DNA from: Alcaligenaceae bacterium
GTDB lineage: Bacteria; Pseudomonadota; Gammaproteobacteria; Burkholderiales; Burkholderiaceae_B
Reading direction: 5' to 3'
Assembly: GCA_012839585.1 (NCBI GenBank)
Contig: DUNB01000055.1
Coordinates: 1-37,003, forward strand
DNA: 37,003 bases
Part shown: positions 36,034 to 37,003 of the stretch, one piece after another
How the letters are laid out: the number at the start of each line of letters is the position of its first letter
Numbering within the stretch: position 1 is the first letter of the stretch
Made by a program: the position numbers and the translations under genes
Notes under the pieces: model-generated
Told to the model about the DNA's origin: nothing
Database searches by the model: none
Seen by the model: only the letters and a program-made list of their open reading frames with translations

Positions 36034-36966
36034 TTATTCGGCCAACAGTGTTCTCGCAATAATGGTGCGTTGAATCTCGGAAGAACCTTCGTAAATGCGT
36101 AGAATACGTGCGTCACGCACATAGCGTTCTAGAGGCATTTCTCGTGTGAAACCATAACCACCATGAATTTGTAAGGCGGTGTCTGTGATAAAGCCAACTG
36201 CCTCAGAAGCATAGAGTTTTGCCATAGCAGATTCTTGGGAAAAACGCTGTCCGGCGGCACGTTTCGCACAGGCTTGTAGGGTCAATGCCCAAGAGGCCTC
36301 TAAACGCAGTTTCATATCCGCCAACATCCACTGAATCCCTTGTTTCTGAGACAGCAGTTCCCCACCCACTTTGCGTTGTTGAGACCAAAATACCGCGGCT
36401 TCTAAGGCCGCCTCAGAAATACCAATACTGGTGGCGGCAACATCGAGTCGACTGTTATCTAACACTTTCATGGCCGTGATAAATCCCGTGCCCTCCGCGC
36501 CAATACGGTTCGCTACCGGCACCTTGCAATCCAAGGCCACCTCGAAGGCGTGACCTCCGCGAATGCCCATCAGTTTTTCTGGAGACGAAATCGTCAGGCC
36601 TGGGGTGTCTTTATCCACCACAAACGCGCTAATCCCTCGGTGTCCTGCTTTAGGATCGGTTTTGGCGTAGACCACAATAAAGTCCGCCTCTCCTGCATTA
36701 GAAATAAAATGCTTAGTGCCGGTTAGGCGGTAGTAATCCCCTTCTAACACAGCTTGAGTCGCCATATCCGCTGGGTTCGATCCGGCGCGGGGTTCCGTTA
36801 AGGCAAAAGCACCTAGCTTCAAACCTGCTGCCGCATCAGGTAAATAACGTTCGCGCAGCGCATCGTCTCCTCCTAGCAAAATCGAGTCGGTGGCCAAGTA
36901 TTGCGCCCCCACCATAGAAGACGTCGACGCACACTGTTTAGCAATCTCCACCAATGACAAAATCAA
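36034..36966 (-). CDS. Acyl-CoA dehydrogenase, 5' end incomplete
   Basis: A flavoprotein that introduces the 2,3-double bond in acyl-CoA thioesters, feeding electrons to ETF. The visible 310 residues carry the FAD/substrate motif ALTEPRAGSNP, TGTKHFISNAGEAD, the helical C-terminal domain with QIHGGYGFTREMPLERYVRDARI, and the catalytic glutamate segment IYEGSSEIQRTIIARTLL. About 70 N-terminal residues of a normal 380-residue enzyme are missing. The homologous frame continues a few codons beyond 36966 but meets TGA at 36994-36996. A frameshift, a sequence error near the window edge, or a broken gene are all possible. The given 5' coordinate is only the first possible start codon (TTG). Confidence 0.8.
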   Translation of the reverse strand: MILSLVEIAKQCASTSSMVGAQYLATDSILLGGDDALRERYLPDAAAGLKLGAFALTEPRAGSNPADMATQAVLEGDYYRLTGTKHFISNAGEADFIVVYAKTDPKAGHRGISAFVVDKDTPGLTISSPEKLMGIRGGHAFEVALDCKVPVANRIGAEGTGFITAMKVLDNSRLDVAATSIGISEAALEAAVFWSQQRKVGGELLSQKQGIQWMLADMKLRLEASWALTLQACAKRAAGQRFSQESAMAKLYASEAVGFITDTALQIHGGYGFTREMPLERYVRDARILRIYEGSSEIQRTIIARTLLAE

Positions 36967-37003
36967 AGCCGGAGCAATGGGGTGGTCCCGGCATCAGTCC
37001 TAC

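Overview
This looks like a chromosomal window from a betaproteobacterium of the family Alcaligenaceae (Alcaligenes/Paenalcaligenes-like). The evidence is the set of ordinary chromosomal genes: coq7, an OsmC gene, thyA and folA together; an apbC, tamA, tamB, dcd, Orn/Lys/Arg decarboxylase string; and ffh divergent from a CcsA-like gene, next to PP0621 and ampD. The genus is an inference; no rRNA or typing gene is present.

Layout. 1-1530: a 2-hydroxy-3-oxopropionate reductase, then a predicted ~150-nt structured small RNA with its own promoter and terminator. 1531-4525: coq7 (minus) and an OsmC-family gene (plus), separated by a compact IscB element. The element consists of an omega RNA (HEARO) and an intact 444-residue RuvC/HNH nuclease, and carries no transposase. 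4564-7168: thyA, folA and a PLP aminotransferase. 7406-18338 (minus strand): apbC, tamA, tamB, dcd, decarboxylase, HI0933 flavoprotein and gcvH, in transcription order. 18428-23589: a small membrane protein, metG, a CDF metal exporter, tRNA-Gly (minus), trmB, thiS and kbp. 23665-26937: ffh (minus), then the ypjD-like gene, PP0621 and ampD overlapping in one operon. 26934-30993 (minus): an iron-regulated operon of a Fiu-type receptor, a PiuC-type dioxygenase and an FMN alpha-hydroxy-acid oxidase, headed by a Fur box. 31171-37003: htpG with a near-perfect heat-shock promoter, rtcB, tRNA-Leu(CAA), a short repeat-rich stretch that may be an integration scar, an LCMT-type methyltransferase and a 5'-incomplete acyl-CoA dehydrogenase.

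The most notable system is the IscB locus. IscB is an ancestor-like relative of Cas9, guided by an RNA whose guide comes from DNA just outside the element's left end. Here the element appears to sit directly before the start codon of the OsmC gene. The bases after the element (ATGAAA) fit the kind of target-adjacent motif reported for IscB. The gene's probable original ribosome-binding site, and a promoter with an 18-bp palindrome, are stranded 1.7 kb upstream, where they could now drive the omega RNA. The second notable item is the small RNA at 1255-1406, whose hairpin loop is complementary to Shine-Dalgarno sequences.
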